Below, piece after piece: positions 44,609 through 53,503 of a stretch of 64,000 nt of DNA. A model generated the notes under the pieces. That model was not told the DNA's origin. It made no database searches and saw only the letters and a list, made by a program, of their open reading frames with translations. The stretch spans positions 1 to 64,000 of the forward strand of contig JABSRN010000060.1 of assembly GCA_013214025.1 (NCBI GenBank), given 5' to 3'. The stretch's first letter is position 1; every line of letters begins with the position of its first letter. The stretch comes from Polyangiaceae bacterium. GTDB lineage: Bacteria; Myxococcota_A; Polyangia; Polyangiales; Polyangiaceae. The position numbers and the translations under genes are program-made.

Positions 44609-45739
44609 TCAGAGCCCTTCTGAGGCCTCCGTAGGTGCGACTGGGTGGAGAGCGTTCACCGCTTCGCACAGCCGCCTGACCACGACCCAGTGGAGAATGA
44701 TCCCGAATACCGGCAGGCTCAGGGATGCCAAAATCAAGTTCAGGGAGAGAGGCTTTCGACCCATTCGGTGCCGAGCAACATAAGCGTTGTAGTCGGTCAC
44801 GTAGCCGCCGAACACCTGGAACACCCAATAGATGTTGAACACGGGAACGAACAAATAGCTGAGCGCCTCCACGGGCGAGCAGCGCGCGTGACCATCTTGA
44901 ATCGCCTCCCACATCTGAAACAGGAGCTGCGATTGAGCGACGGCCGCCACGGCAAACATCACCGCAGAAGTGGCGAAACAGGTGATCGCAAGCAGAGAGT
45001 TTCCGGAGAAACCCGCGGCGAGCAAGACCAGGCCAGTAATCGCAGCACCGACGATCGAGAGTTGAAAGCGCAACGGGTGCAAGTGCGCCCGCGGAGCGGG
45101 CTGACTCGACGGCCCCGCAGAAAATATACTTGCCACCGGCACGTCCGGGTAACTGGACATGCGATCGCGCTCGTCTGGTGGGTCCACTGCAGCCGGGGCC
45201 GCCTCCACAGACGCTGATTGGACAGCGTGATTCGGCAGGACATCGCTAGTGGGGAGTGTATGTTTAAATGCATCGCGCCGCGGCGGCCTCGGACCCTCCA
45301 CCGAAGCCGGCAAGGCCGAGCCAACCACCCCGCCGAGTAGCGGTGAATGCTGCCTGTTGGGGACTCGCCGCGTATTCGGCGGTGGCTCCGCGCCATCCGC
45401 TGCAATCGGCGTGGGTCCGAGCCCAACGCTCGTTTTCTGCAAAGCATCGCCGGACGTGACCTTCGATAGCGGGGGCATCGGCGCCCCGTATCCGCCTGCA
45501 AGCGTCGAGCTTAGACGGAACGAGCTCAATGTTGACGCCCGACCAGCGATGAGAACATGCGCCGCTGTGGGCGCAACATAGCCACCTACCAGTGTTTCAG
45601 AGCGCCCCGCCCGCGCGGCCGACAGGTCGACGGATGCGTTTGGCGCCGCGGACCTAGCCACTTCGTAACCACCGACCAGCGTGCCAGGGCGCGCCGCGGC
45701 AACGGTTCGGTGTCGAAGTTGAGATCCGGATCCTGACAT
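44609..45739 (-). CDS. DUF4328 membrane protein with long disordered N-terminus
   Basis: The protein has 376 residues. The first 220 are Pro/Ala/Ser-rich and hold three copies of a short motif (GTLVGGYEVA, ETLVGGYVAP, STLAGGYGAP). About four TM helices follow, with FQMWEAIQDGHARCSPVEAL, FNIYWVFQVFGGYVTDYN and ILHWVVVRRLCEAVNAL, matching DUF4328. Function unknown. It could interact with the exopolysaccharide machinery, but only position suggests this. It is divergent from the first heparinase-like gene. Confidence 0.75.
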   Translation of the reverse strand: MSGSGSQLRHRTVAAARPGTLVGGYEVARSAAPNASVDLSAARAGRSETLVGGYVAPTAAHVLIAGRASTLSSFRLSSTLAGGYGAPMPPLSKVTSGDALQKTSVGLGPTPIAADGAEPPPNTRRVPNRQHSPLLGGVVGSALPASVEGPRPPRRDAFKHTLPTSDVLPNHAVQSASVEAAPAAVDPPDERDRMSSYPDVPVASIFSAGPSSQPAPRAHLHPLRFQLSIVGAAITGLVLLAAGFSGNSLLAITCFATSAVMFAVAAVAQSQLLFQMWEAIQDGHARCSPVEALSYLFVPVFNIYWVFQVFGGYVTDYNAYVARHRMGRKPLSLNLILASLSLPVFGIILHWVVVRRLCEAVNALHPVAPTEASEGL

Positions 45740-46361
45740 AACGATCGTGCTGGCGGGTGTGGGCCGCGCGGGTGTCCCCGGCTCGGCTCATTCGGTGAAC
45801 AGTGTCGCAACTCACGCGCGAGGGCGCACCTCTCATGTTTTTTAAGTTGGTGCAAGTTCGCCCACCACTGACTCAAACTGCACAACCCGAGCGCCCAATA
45901 TTGAGCATCCGGGGCGCCGATGACCTAGGTGCCGCAAAGTTGCACAACAATTCAACTCACCCGCTTGTCTTTCGCGACAATCGACACGACTGTCCTCGTC
46001 CAAGCGTCGCGCATTTATCGCGGTAGCGGAACGGCTCCGGACGGTTAGATGCCGGGCGCGTAAAAGTCTACCGCTCTAACGAGCAACCCGAAGCCGGACC
46101 GGCCAAAGACATCATTTTCTGATGGCTCTATCGATGTTCACGGAACGTAAAGTGGTGGAGCCAGCTTGATGCAATTCCGCGCCAAAGTTGTTTTGAACTT
46201 TTCGACTGGCTCACGGGTCGCACGAACCGCCGCGGAGCGGCTCCGCATTTCTTTGCGTTTCCGATAACGGCTGCTTTATACGGACCGCGCGTTGCGGGGG
46301 ACTCACAACGCACAACGCACAACGCACTGTTCTAACAATCGCGGCGGCCTGCGGAGAAAAC
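45740..46361. other. Divergent promoter region
   Basis: About 620 bases between the DUF4328 gene and the heparinase-like gene. It has a locally lower GC content (for example TCATTTTCTGATGG at 46110). A period-8 repeat CACAACGC (three copies) lies at about 46307-46326, and a GGAG ribosome binding site precedes the ATG at 46362. No gene is supported here. Confidence 0.5.
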
Positions 46362-48524
46362 ATGCGACAACAGATCATTATCACAACTGCGCTCACGGTA
46401 GCGCTATCGGCAGCGTGCACTTCCGACGAAGACAAGACCGAAAGACCGAAAGGGAATCACGATGGGCGAGTCAGCGTCGATGTCACTAGTCCGCCTCCCG
46501 CGTCGGGAGACGGCGGCCAACCCGTAATCGATCCTGAGCAGCGCTTCACGCCATCCTCTTACCTGCTGCTCACCGCGGCACGGCTCGCGATCGTTCAAGA
46601 GAGCGATGTCGTCGACACGCCAGCCTGGCAGCGCCTGATCGAGAATGTCGACGCGGAGATGGCTCAAGTCGGAGGGCGGAGCAGCACCGAAAATATCGCA
46701 CTTGCGTATCTCGTGACCGGCGAGGCGATCTACGCCGCCACGGCCTACGACTGGGCGCGAGACATCATGGACACCGCCGACGTCGCCTTTGATCGTTACC
46801 TCCACTATGGCGATCACATGCGAGCCGTCGCCTTCGCCTACAACTATTGCTACGATACGCTATCGGGCATGCAACGCACAGAGATGCGCGACTACATGGT
46901 TCGCTGGACCGACGAGGTTTGGTCGCTGCATGGCGCAGACGCGGTCGACAACAACTCCAATTGGGGAATTTCCCAACCCGCCAACAACTACCACTACGCG
47001 TTTCTAGAAGGGCTCGCCTTCGTTGGCTACGCCCTCTTGGGGAGCGGCGACCCGATAGCTTCAGATTATCTCGTTCTGCTCACGACTAAGATCGAAGGCA
47101 GCGGCGGAGTGCTGGAGTATCTGAGCGCGGGAGCTCGCGGCGGCGACTGGCACGAAGGCGTCAACTACGGCCAGCGTTCGAAGCAACGCATGGCATCCAC
47201 CTTTTCAGTAATCGCAGCCGCCGGCGGCCCAAACTATTTCGCCGCGAGCCCGTTCTTCGCCGAGGCGATTTACGCGGCGATCTACCAAGCCTTGCCGGGT
47301 CGCGTGGCTATTCAACCCGCCGGGGATCTCGCCCGCACGTCCGCAATGCCGCTCGGTCCCTACGATCGAGACTACGTGCAAGCCGCGACCTTCTGGATCG
47401 CCGATGACATCGCACGTGGCTATGGGCAGTACTACTTGAACCACTATGCATCGAGCTACAACATGGGCGGCTTCAACGGTCGCGGCTTGTACTATCGCGA
47501 CGTCATGTACGGCCTGGACTTGACCGAACACGATGTGTCGGACCTGCCGCTCTACTACCACTCGATCGGCAACCACTGGATCAATCTACGGTCCAGCTGG
47601 GACGAGGATGCCACCTGTATCAACATTTCCGCGACCCCCGACATGTACCAGGGGCATTCGCATCAGGACTCTGGCTCGTTCACGATATTTAAGCACGACT
47701 GGCTGGCTGTTGACTCCGCCACCTACTCACGCTCCGGCACTACCTGGGAATCCGGTGCGCACAACATGGTGGGAGTTGCGGGACAGGAGCGTCGTGGTGG
47801 CGACAATGTGCCAGGACTTCAGGCCTTTGAATATCATTCTGAGAGTACCTACGTGCAAGTCGACGCGTCGAATCTGATGAAGCACCGCCCGGGCTCAGAT
47901 GAGTTGATGCTGCTCGACGAATACACCCGCGAGATGGTGTACTTCCCAAGCGACGACGTGCTCGTAACCTACGACCGTGTGGCTCCGGGCCCCGACGGAA
48001 GCGACTACAGCTGGCGACTGCACTTTGCCGAAGAGCCAAGCCAGAGCGGCAACCGTTTCAGTCTCGACTTTGGCGGCGGCGGCATTTCGCTGGTCCAGCT
48101 CAGCGGGGGTGCGGCGAGCATTGCCTCGGACTCCGACCTAGAGCCGAGCGGAAGCGAGTCCTTTCGCGTGCAAGAAGCGCCGGGCAACGGCGGCCGATTC
48201 TTAAACGTAATGGCCGTCGCCAGCGGGACGGCACCCTCGCCGGACGTGAGTAGTGTGACCAGCACGAGCGCGATCGAAGGCGCAGTAATCGACACCCGAG
48301 TTGCCATCTTCAGCAGCTCCACCAAGGGTGGCGCCATATCGCTTCCTCTGAGCTACACGTTCACCGGCACTGGGACATTCCGTCACATCATCGCCAATTT
48401 GTCGCCGGGCAGCGCGCTCAGCGCCGAAGTGAGCGCGAGCGGCGGAGAGACAACTGTGACGATTAGCAGCGGCGGCGCACTCATGGCCACAAGCAACGGC
48501 GTGCTGCGTTTCAACCAGGACTAG
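46362..48524 (+). CDS. Heparinase II/III-family lipoprotein (polysaccharide lyase-like)
   Basis: The protein has 720 residues. Lipoprotein signal: LTVALSAACTSDED. An (alpha/alpha)n toroid occupies about residues 60-410: ENIALAYLVTGEAIYAATAYDW, YLHYGDHMRAVAFAYNYCYD, ANNYHYAFLEGLAFVGYALL and GGDWHEGVNYGQRSKQR (likely catalytic Asn/His/Tyr/Arg regions). The beta-sandwich heparinase II/III domain follows with YQGHSHQDSGSFTIFKHDWLAVDSATYSRSG, whose H..QD.G is the family signature. Enzymes of this fold cleave uronic-acid polysaccharides by beta-elimination. It lies within a locus that makes a UDP-uronic acid. The stop overlaps the convergent exosortase stop as CTAG. Confidence 0.88.
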   Translation: MRQQIIITTALTVALSAACTSDEDKTERPKGNHDGRVSVDVTSPPPASGDGGQPVIDPEQRFTPSSYLLLTAARLAIVQESDVVDTPAWQRLIENVDAEMAQVGGRSSTENIALAYLVTGEAIYAATAYDWARDIMDTADVAFDRYLHYGDHMRAVAFAYNYCYDTLSGMQRTEMRDYMVRWTDEVWSLHGADAVDNNSNWGISQPANNYHYAFLEGLAFVGYALLGSGDPIASDYLVLLTTKIEGSGGVLEYLSAGARGGDWHEGVNYGQRSKQRMASTFSVIAAAGGPNYFAASPFFAEAIYAAIYQALPGRVAIQPAGDLARTSAMPLGPYDRDYVQAATFWIADDIARGYGQYYLNHYASSYNMGGFNGRGLYYRDVMYGLDLTEHDVSDLPLYYHSIGNHWINLRSSWDEDATCINISATPDMYQGHSHQDSGSFTIFKHDWLAVDSATYSRSGTTWESGAHNMVGVAGQERRGGDNVPGLQAFEYHSESTYVQVDASNLMKHRPGSDELMLLDEYTREMVYFPSDDVLVTYDRVAPGPDGSDYSWRLHFAEEPSQSGNRFSLDFGGGGISLVQLSGGAASIASDSDLEPSGSESFRVQEAPGNGGRFLNVMAVASGTAPSPDVSSVTSTSAIEGAVIDTRVAIFSSSTKGGAISLPLSYTFTGTGTFRHIIANLSPGSALSAEVSASGGETTVTISSGGALMATSNGVLRFNQD

Positions 48525-50179
48525 ATCGGAATATCCCAGCGCTCAAAACCCAACACCGCGACGCAGAGCAGCGCGTTCGTGACAGCATGTGCCGCGACCG
48601 CGTCGCTCAGACGGCCTCGGTGAAGCAAGACCACGCCGTAACCGATCCCCGCCACAGTTCCTGCTAGCCAAGCCTGGTGGACCACGCCAAAAACTATCGC
48701 CGTCGTGACGAAGGACAGCCAGCCAAAGCGCCGGTAACCAACGCTCGAGAAGTCGACATCCATCAAGCGACGCCCGAGGTATCCGCGAAACGCGAGTTCC
48801 TCAATGAGCGGTACCGTGAGAACCGCGCCCACCACTCGCGCGAGAATCCAACCGGCTCGGCCAGGTCGACTCATAGCGCTCAACTGTTCTTCCAAGTAGC
48901 GCCCCCCCTCGGCATCCCGCGGCACCAGCCACAACCACAATGCAAATACCAGAGCGCCAACGACTATTGACACGACGGACGGTGTCGACAGCTCCACGCG
49001 CAGATGCTTGCGGTAAACCCACAGCGCGGCGAGCGCCGCGCCCACACGCAGCGGATAGAGCGCATCGAAGCCTGTACTGAAAAGTCCCGTCACCTGCGCG
49101 GTCACTAGCACTGCAAACAGGGGCACCAAGTAAGGTGCGGTTGCGTTTTCCACATTTTTCGACGGCGTCGACCGCGCGAAAAACGAGGACTGTCGACTGA
49201 GCGCCACAACGCCGAGCGCAATCAGGCAAAACAACAACCATCCGGCCTTCGAGTGAAATCCGCCAAGCGCCATGTCCCGGGAAACATGCTCGCCCAAGTA
49301 CATCAGCGCGATAATGCGCGCGCTATTGGATAGCCAGGTAGCGACAATCGCTACGGGCAAGAGCCACAGTACCGCCGGGAAGCGCAGATCGTCCCGATAG
49401 CGGTACAGGTAGCCACACAGAAATACCAGAACGAGACCCACCCCTTCGGCGCCGGAGCACTCTGGACTGATTTCTACACGAAAACTTCCGAGAGTCAGCA
49501 TTGCGGTGTCCGCATCGACCGCCACCTCTCGACTGAAAATCGACAGGACGCTGGAGCTCAGCCGGAGGGTCTCGCTCGCGAGCCAGGGCCAGAGACTCCG
49601 GGAGCCGAAGCCGGTGCCCCATGCGAGCAGTCCGAGAACACTCCCGCTCAGCAAGATGTTGCCGACCAGCCGCGCAGAGCACGCCCACAAGGTGCCCGTG
49701 ACGAGGCGGAACCAGCTGAGCCCGCTGACACCCACGCAAAGAATCCACACCGTGACCAAAAGCGCCGGCGCTTGCTCGCCAAATCTGGGCTGAAAAATCT
49801 GCGCGCTGAAGTAGAACAGCGCGGCAAACGACACCGTGTGAAAAAGAGCCCAGTGCCAACTTAGCGGACCGATTGGCGCCGCCCCAATCTCCCGAAACTC
49901 GCTCTGCGCTTTTTCCCCCGCAAGCAGCACGCCACCTGTCAGTACGGCCACGAACACGGGAACCAGGGCGCCCGTGCCGCGCAGCAGTGACCGCCAACCG
50001 AGATCTTTCGGGATCTGACCCCCATCAAAACTCAGCGCGAGTGCGATGTATTCAACGATTAAGAGCAAGACTAGCCAGAGCCAGCGCGACGACAGCTGGC
50101 GGGCGTCGCGCTCGACCTGACTCGGCGTCGTTCTCGCTGCCTGCCCGAAACTGCCCGCGGCGCCGGGCTCCCTAGGCAC
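48521..50179 (-). CDS. xrtE: Exosortase fused to a CPBP protease domain (XrtE type)
   Basis: The protein has 552 residues with many TM helices. N-terminal exosortase half: the active-site Cys241 in ECSGAEGVGLVLVFLCGYLY, Arg288 in NSARIIALMYLGEH and His309 in GGFHSKAGWLLF, the classic Cys/Arg/His set. C-terminal CPBP (Abi/Rce1-like) half: E460-E461 with FRG in IEELAFRGYLGRR, His501 in FGVVHQAW, and His531/Asn535 in AAHAVTNAL. This fusion is the architecture of exosortase E/protease of VPEID-CTERM systems. It should cleave and process C-terminally tagged surface proteins. No protein with a VPEID-type tail is seen in this window. It overlaps the upstream AsnB-like gene by 8 bases. Confidence 0.88.
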   Translation of the reverse strand: MPREPGAAGSFGQAARTTPSQVERDARQLSSRWLWLVLLLIVEYIALALSFDGGQIPKDLGWRSLLRGTGALVPVFVAVLTGGVLLAGEKAQSEFREIGAAPIGPLSWHWALFHTVSFAALFYFSAQIFQPRFGEQAPALLVTVWILCVGVSGLSWFRLVTGTLWACSARLVGNILLSGSVLGLLAWGTGFGSRSLWPWLASETLRLSSSVLSIFSREVAVDADTAMLTLGSFRVEISPECSGAEGVGLVLVFLCGYLYRYRDDLRFPAVLWLLPVAIVATWLSNSARIIALMYLGEHVSRDMALGGFHSKAGWLLFCLIALGVVALSRQSSFFARSTPSKNVENATAPYLVPLFAVLVTAQVTGLFSTGFDALYPLRVGAALAALWVYRKHLRVELSTPSVVSIVVGALVFALWLWLVPRDAEGGRYLEEQLSAMSRPGRAGWILARVVGAVLTVPLIEELAFRGYLGRRLMDVDFSSVGYRRFGWLSFVTTAIVFGVVHQAWLAGTVAGIGYGVVLLHRGRLSDAVAAHAVTNALLCVAVLGFERWDIPI

Positions 50180-52160
50180 AACGATCGATCAGCGTGGTGA
50201 GGGTGATCGTGTGCCGAGGGTCTGGCGCTCGGGCGATGAACTGGTTGTGCAGGATCTGCGTGGAAATCGCTCCCACCAGGCCCATATTGTCGACGTTGGA
50301 AAACTGGCCGTCCGCCGCGCGTTTCTTGCACTTGGTCCAAAGCACCTCGATTGCCCGAGGCTCGAATATGCCGGCGTCCTTCACCGCCGCCGGAGCGAGC
50401 AATTCGTCAATGAACCCCTGGCTCTTGCCGACGAATGCCAGCGCATCCGGGGCGCGATAGGGTTGTTTCTTCCGCTTCAGAATCGATGCCGGCACAAGCC
50501 CCTCGGACGCTCGCTTCAACACGTGTTTCTCGTCGAGCACGCGCAGCTTGTAATGAGCCGGCAAGGAATGGGCGAGCCGCAGCACATTCACGTCCAAGAA
50601 CGGAAAGCGACCTTCGACGGAGTTGCCCATCAGCATGCGGTCTCCCTGGGAGCTCAGAAGGTAGCCCGCGAGCAATGTGCGCATCTCAAGGTATTGGTCC
50701 TGCGCAAGCACATCCCAGGAGCTGAACTTTTCGGGCAAGCGGTCCAGCAGCTCGGCCTCCGGATCGAAAGCCCTCAGCGACTGCTTGAGATCGCCGGTGA
50801 ACATTCGCTGCAGAGCCTTTGCTCCGCTCCAGCGCATGCCGTGGGAAAACCCGGGCGAGAGGGATTTTTCGAGATCCCGCCCAAAGAAACGCCGCGACAG
50901 CGCGCGCTGTTTCACGGGGGAACGAGCCAAATAAGGATACAGGCGGTCGAGCAGCTGGGGGCGCAGTTCGCTGTTCGGCTGGCGCGCCCAAAACCGCCGC
51001 ACCTTTGCTTCCCGAAACAGGTCGTAGCCGGCAAATACTTCGTCCGCGCCCTCCCCCGTCAGGACAACCTTGATGCCCTTCTCGCGCACGAGCCGCGACA
51101 GCAAGAAGAGCGGCGCCGGCGCTGTTCGAAGAAGCGGGCGCTCGGCAAACCAGATCACATCCGAAAAAACTTCGGCGATGTCGTCCCGGGAGACAACTAT
51201 CTCGCTGTGCTCGGTACCTAGGCGCGAGACCATTTCGCGCTGAAAGCCGGTTTCGTCGTATTCCGCGTCTTCGAAGCGCAACGAAAACGTTTGAAAGCTT
51301 GCCCCCTTCGCTTCGAGACCGAACGATGCCGCGAGCGAGCTATCGAGCCCACCGGATAGATAGCTTCCGACCGGCACATCGGCGCGCAACATACGAAGTC
51401 GCGTCGCCTCTTTCAGCGTCTCGCGAACCGCATCGGCCGCATCCTCCACGCTGCCGGAAAATCCCATCGATGGGTCAATCGGAAACTCGTGCTCGAAAAA
51501 GGCGCGATCCGACACCTCGCCCCCCTCATAGATTCTGAGATGTCCCGGTTCGAGCTCACGGATCCCGCTGAACACTGACGTCGGGGGAACGATGCTCCAA
51601 AAACAGAAGGTCTGGGATATCCCCGCTGGATCGAGGGAACGGGGGAGCTCCAGGTTGGCCGAGAAGATCGCTTTTACCTCACTCGCAAAATAAACGCGCC
51701 CGTCGTGTTCGGCGAGGTAAAGCGGGCGAATCCCAGCCCAATCCCGTGCTAGCAGCAACTTTTTCTTGGCGGTATCCCAAAGCGCGATGGCAAATTGGCC
51801 GTTGAAGCGCGCAAAAGCGTCTTCCCCCCATTGCTCGTAGGCGGCGACGATGACCTCCGTGTCGCTCTCCGTACGAAAGCGAGCGCCGAGCGACGAAAGC
51901 TGCGCGCGCAACTCGATGTAATTGAAAATTTCGCCATTGAAGGCGATATATGTGGTTTCCCGGACTGTAGTGAGTGGCTGCTGGCCACTTGCAACATCAA
52001 TGATCGACAGCCGAGCGTGCGCCAAACCCAGGGCTTCATCACGATATACGCCAAACTCATCCGGTCCCCGGTGATGCAGGGATGCGGCCATGCGGGTGAG
52101 CGTCTCTACATCCGGGCGAGGTCGCTCTTTACGGTTAAAGATTCCGGCAATTCCGCACAC
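50172..52160 (-). CDS. asnB: Asparagine synthase-like glutamine amidotransferase, exosortase-locus type
   Basis: The start is GTG 52160, chosen so that Cys2 (CGIAGIFN) becomes the N-terminal nucleophile after Met removal, as required for class II glutaminases. About 662 residues. Glutaminase domain: LHHRGPDEFGV, GLAHARLSIIDVASGQQPL, YIAFNGEIFNYIELR, RTESDTEVI. Synthetase domain: PVGSYLSGGLDSSLAASFG (PP-loop SGGxDS), VVLTGEGADEVFAGYD and YLEMRTLLAGYLLSSQGDRM. Homologues sit in exosortase and O-antigen loci, where some amidate uronic acids. It is co-transcribed with the exosortase and divergent from the GT2 gene. Confidence 0.9.
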   Translation of the reverse strand: MCGIAGIFNRKERPRPDVETLTRMAASLHHRGPDEFGVYRDEALGLAHARLSIIDVASGQQPLTTVRETTYIAFNGEIFNYIELRAQLSSLGARFRTESDTEVIVAAYEQWGEDAFARFNGQFAIALWDTAKKKLLLARDWAGIRPLYLAEHDGRVYFASEVKAIFSANLELPRSLDPAGISQTFCFWSIVPPTSVFSGIRELEPGHLRIYEGGEVSDRAFFEHEFPIDPSMGFSGSVEDAADAVRETLKEATRLRMLRADVPVGSYLSGGLDSSLAASFGLEAKGASFQTFSLRFEDAEYDETGFQREMVSRLGTEHSEIVVSRDDIAEVFSDVIWFAERPLLRTAPAPLFLLSRLVREKGIKVVLTGEGADEVFAGYDLFREAKVRRFWARQPNSELRPQLLDRLYPYLARSPVKQRALSRRFFGRDLEKSLSPGFSHGMRWSGAKALQRMFTGDLKQSLRAFDPEAELLDRLPEKFSSWDVLAQDQYLEMRTLLAGYLLSSQGDRMLMGNSVEGRFPFLDVNVLRLAHSLPAHYKLRVLDEKHVLKRASEGLVPASILKRKKQPYRAPDALAFVGKSQGFIDELLAPAAVKDAGIFEPRAIEVLWTKCKKRAADGQFSNVDNMGLVGAISTQILHNQFIARAPDPRHTITLTTLIDRCA

Positions 52161-52441
52161 GTTGGATCCACTTTTTCTGCGCCAGCCCGCGCGATGTAGC
52201 ACCGCTCGCGCAGATTTCTAAAGTCTTTCTTGCGGGTCGCGCCGCGCTGCCTGAACGCACATCGCGACGCGAGGCGCAATATTGCACAACGATCCGGAAT
52301 GCTTTGCTCACCCGGGGCCCGCGATACCCGCTCTCGTTTTCCCTTGTTGACCTCGCCCCAAATCCCGAGCAAGCCTCCCACAAGTTCAGGGTTGTGAGCT
52401 GGCGCAACACTCCCCGAGTCGAACCCCCAGTGCCTGCGATC

Positions 52442-53479
52442 ATGAGTCCAACGCCCTTTTTGACGATCGGAATTCCTTGTCTCAACGAGGAAGCATTCAT
52501 CGAGCACTGCATCAGCTGCGTGATGAAACAGGACTATCCGATGGATCGCATGGAAGTGATCGTTGCCGACGGAGGCAGCACCGACCGCACCCGGGAGATC
52601 CTGGATGAGCTGGGCCAGAAGTATCCAAACCTGCGCTGGATCGACAATCCGGCCCGGATCCAGGCTCCCGCCATGAATGAAATCATTCGGCAAAGCACGG
52701 GGGAATTCCTCATCCGCCTCGACGCGCACTGCCAATATCAGAGCGACTACGTCAAAACCTGTGTTCAGGTACTGGCGCGCACCGGCGCCGACAACGTCGG
52801 CGGCGCGCAACGAGCTCGCTCCCAGTCTCGTTTTCAGCGCGCGCTCTGCGCCGCCTTGACCAGTCCGGTCGGCGTCGGCGGCGCGAACTATCGCGATGAA
52901 CAAGCCGAGGGCTTCGTTGACACAGTATTTTGCGGCGCCTTCCGTCGTTCGGTTTTCGAAACCGTCGGAATGTTCGACCCCAATGCTATCACCAACGAGG
53001 ACGCCGAACTCAATCAGCGCATTATCGAAGCTGGTGGCAAGGTTTATCTGAGCCGTGATCTGGTCGCCGAGTATTTTCCTCGCGATTCCTTCCGAACGCT
53101 CGCGAAGCAGTACTTCAAGTACGGCCAGGGGCGAGCGCGCACGCTCCTCAAGCACGGACATTTCTTGAAAGTACGACCTGCGCTGCCGTTCCTGATGGTA
53201 ATCGGCGGCGCAACATTGTTGTTCACCAGCCCGCACAAGCTTTCGACATGGATGTTGTTCAGCGCTTATTCGGCACTAACCGGTACCGAGGCGATTCGCG
53301 TTGGGCGCCGGGAGAGGCTGAGTGCCATCCCGCTCGTTTGGGCGATTTTTCCGGTACTGCACATCTCTCACGGTATCGGGTTCGCGCGCGGGCTGAGCAA
53401 GTACCTCAAGAAACCGGACTGGGCGGAAGCGGAAACAGTGCCCCCACTCGGCAGCGCCGCGTCCGTCACGAGTGCGTAG
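52442..53479 (+). CDS. Family 2 glycosyltransferase
   Basis: ATG 52442 starts the conserved fold directly (TPFLTIGIPCLNEEAFIEHC); the frame upstream to 52304 is unconserved in style. GT-A motifs: MEVIVADGGSTDRTREIL (nucleotide binding), LIRLDAHCQYQSDYV (DxD-like DAH), FCGAFRRSVFETVGMFD and TNEDAELNQRI (acceptor/base ED). C-terminal membrane-associated helices lie at about 240-320. The arrangement resembles ExoA/succinoglycan-type and exosortase-linked GT2 enzymes that transfer a sugar to a lipid-linked acceptor on the cytoplasmic face. It is first in the plus-strand group GT2, oxidoreductase, SDR. Confidence 0.88.
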   Translation: MSPTPFLTIGIPCLNEEAFIEHCISCVMKQDYPMDRMEVIVADGGSTDRTREILDELGQKYPNLRWIDNPARIQAPAMNEIIRQSTGEFLIRLDAHCQYQSDYVKTCVQVLARTGADNVGGAQRARSQSRFQRALCAALTSPVGVGGANYRDEQAEGFVDTVFCGAFRRSVFETVGMFDPNAITNEDAELNQRIIEAGGKVYLSRDLVAEYFPRDSFRTLAKQYFKYGQGRARTLLKHGHFLKVRPALPFLMVIGGATLLFTSPHKLSTWMLFSAYSALTGTEAIRVGRRERLSAIPLVWAIFPVLHISHGIGFARGLSKYLKKPDWAEAETVPPLGSAASVTSA

Positions 53480-53503
53480 CGAACTCAGGCAAGGGAATTA
53501 CTG

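Noticed and set aside
52106-53236. 376-codon minus-strand open frame opposite the GT2 gene
   Set aside because: It is the antisense shadow of a clear glycosyltransferase and also overlaps the AsnB start; its translation has no family features.
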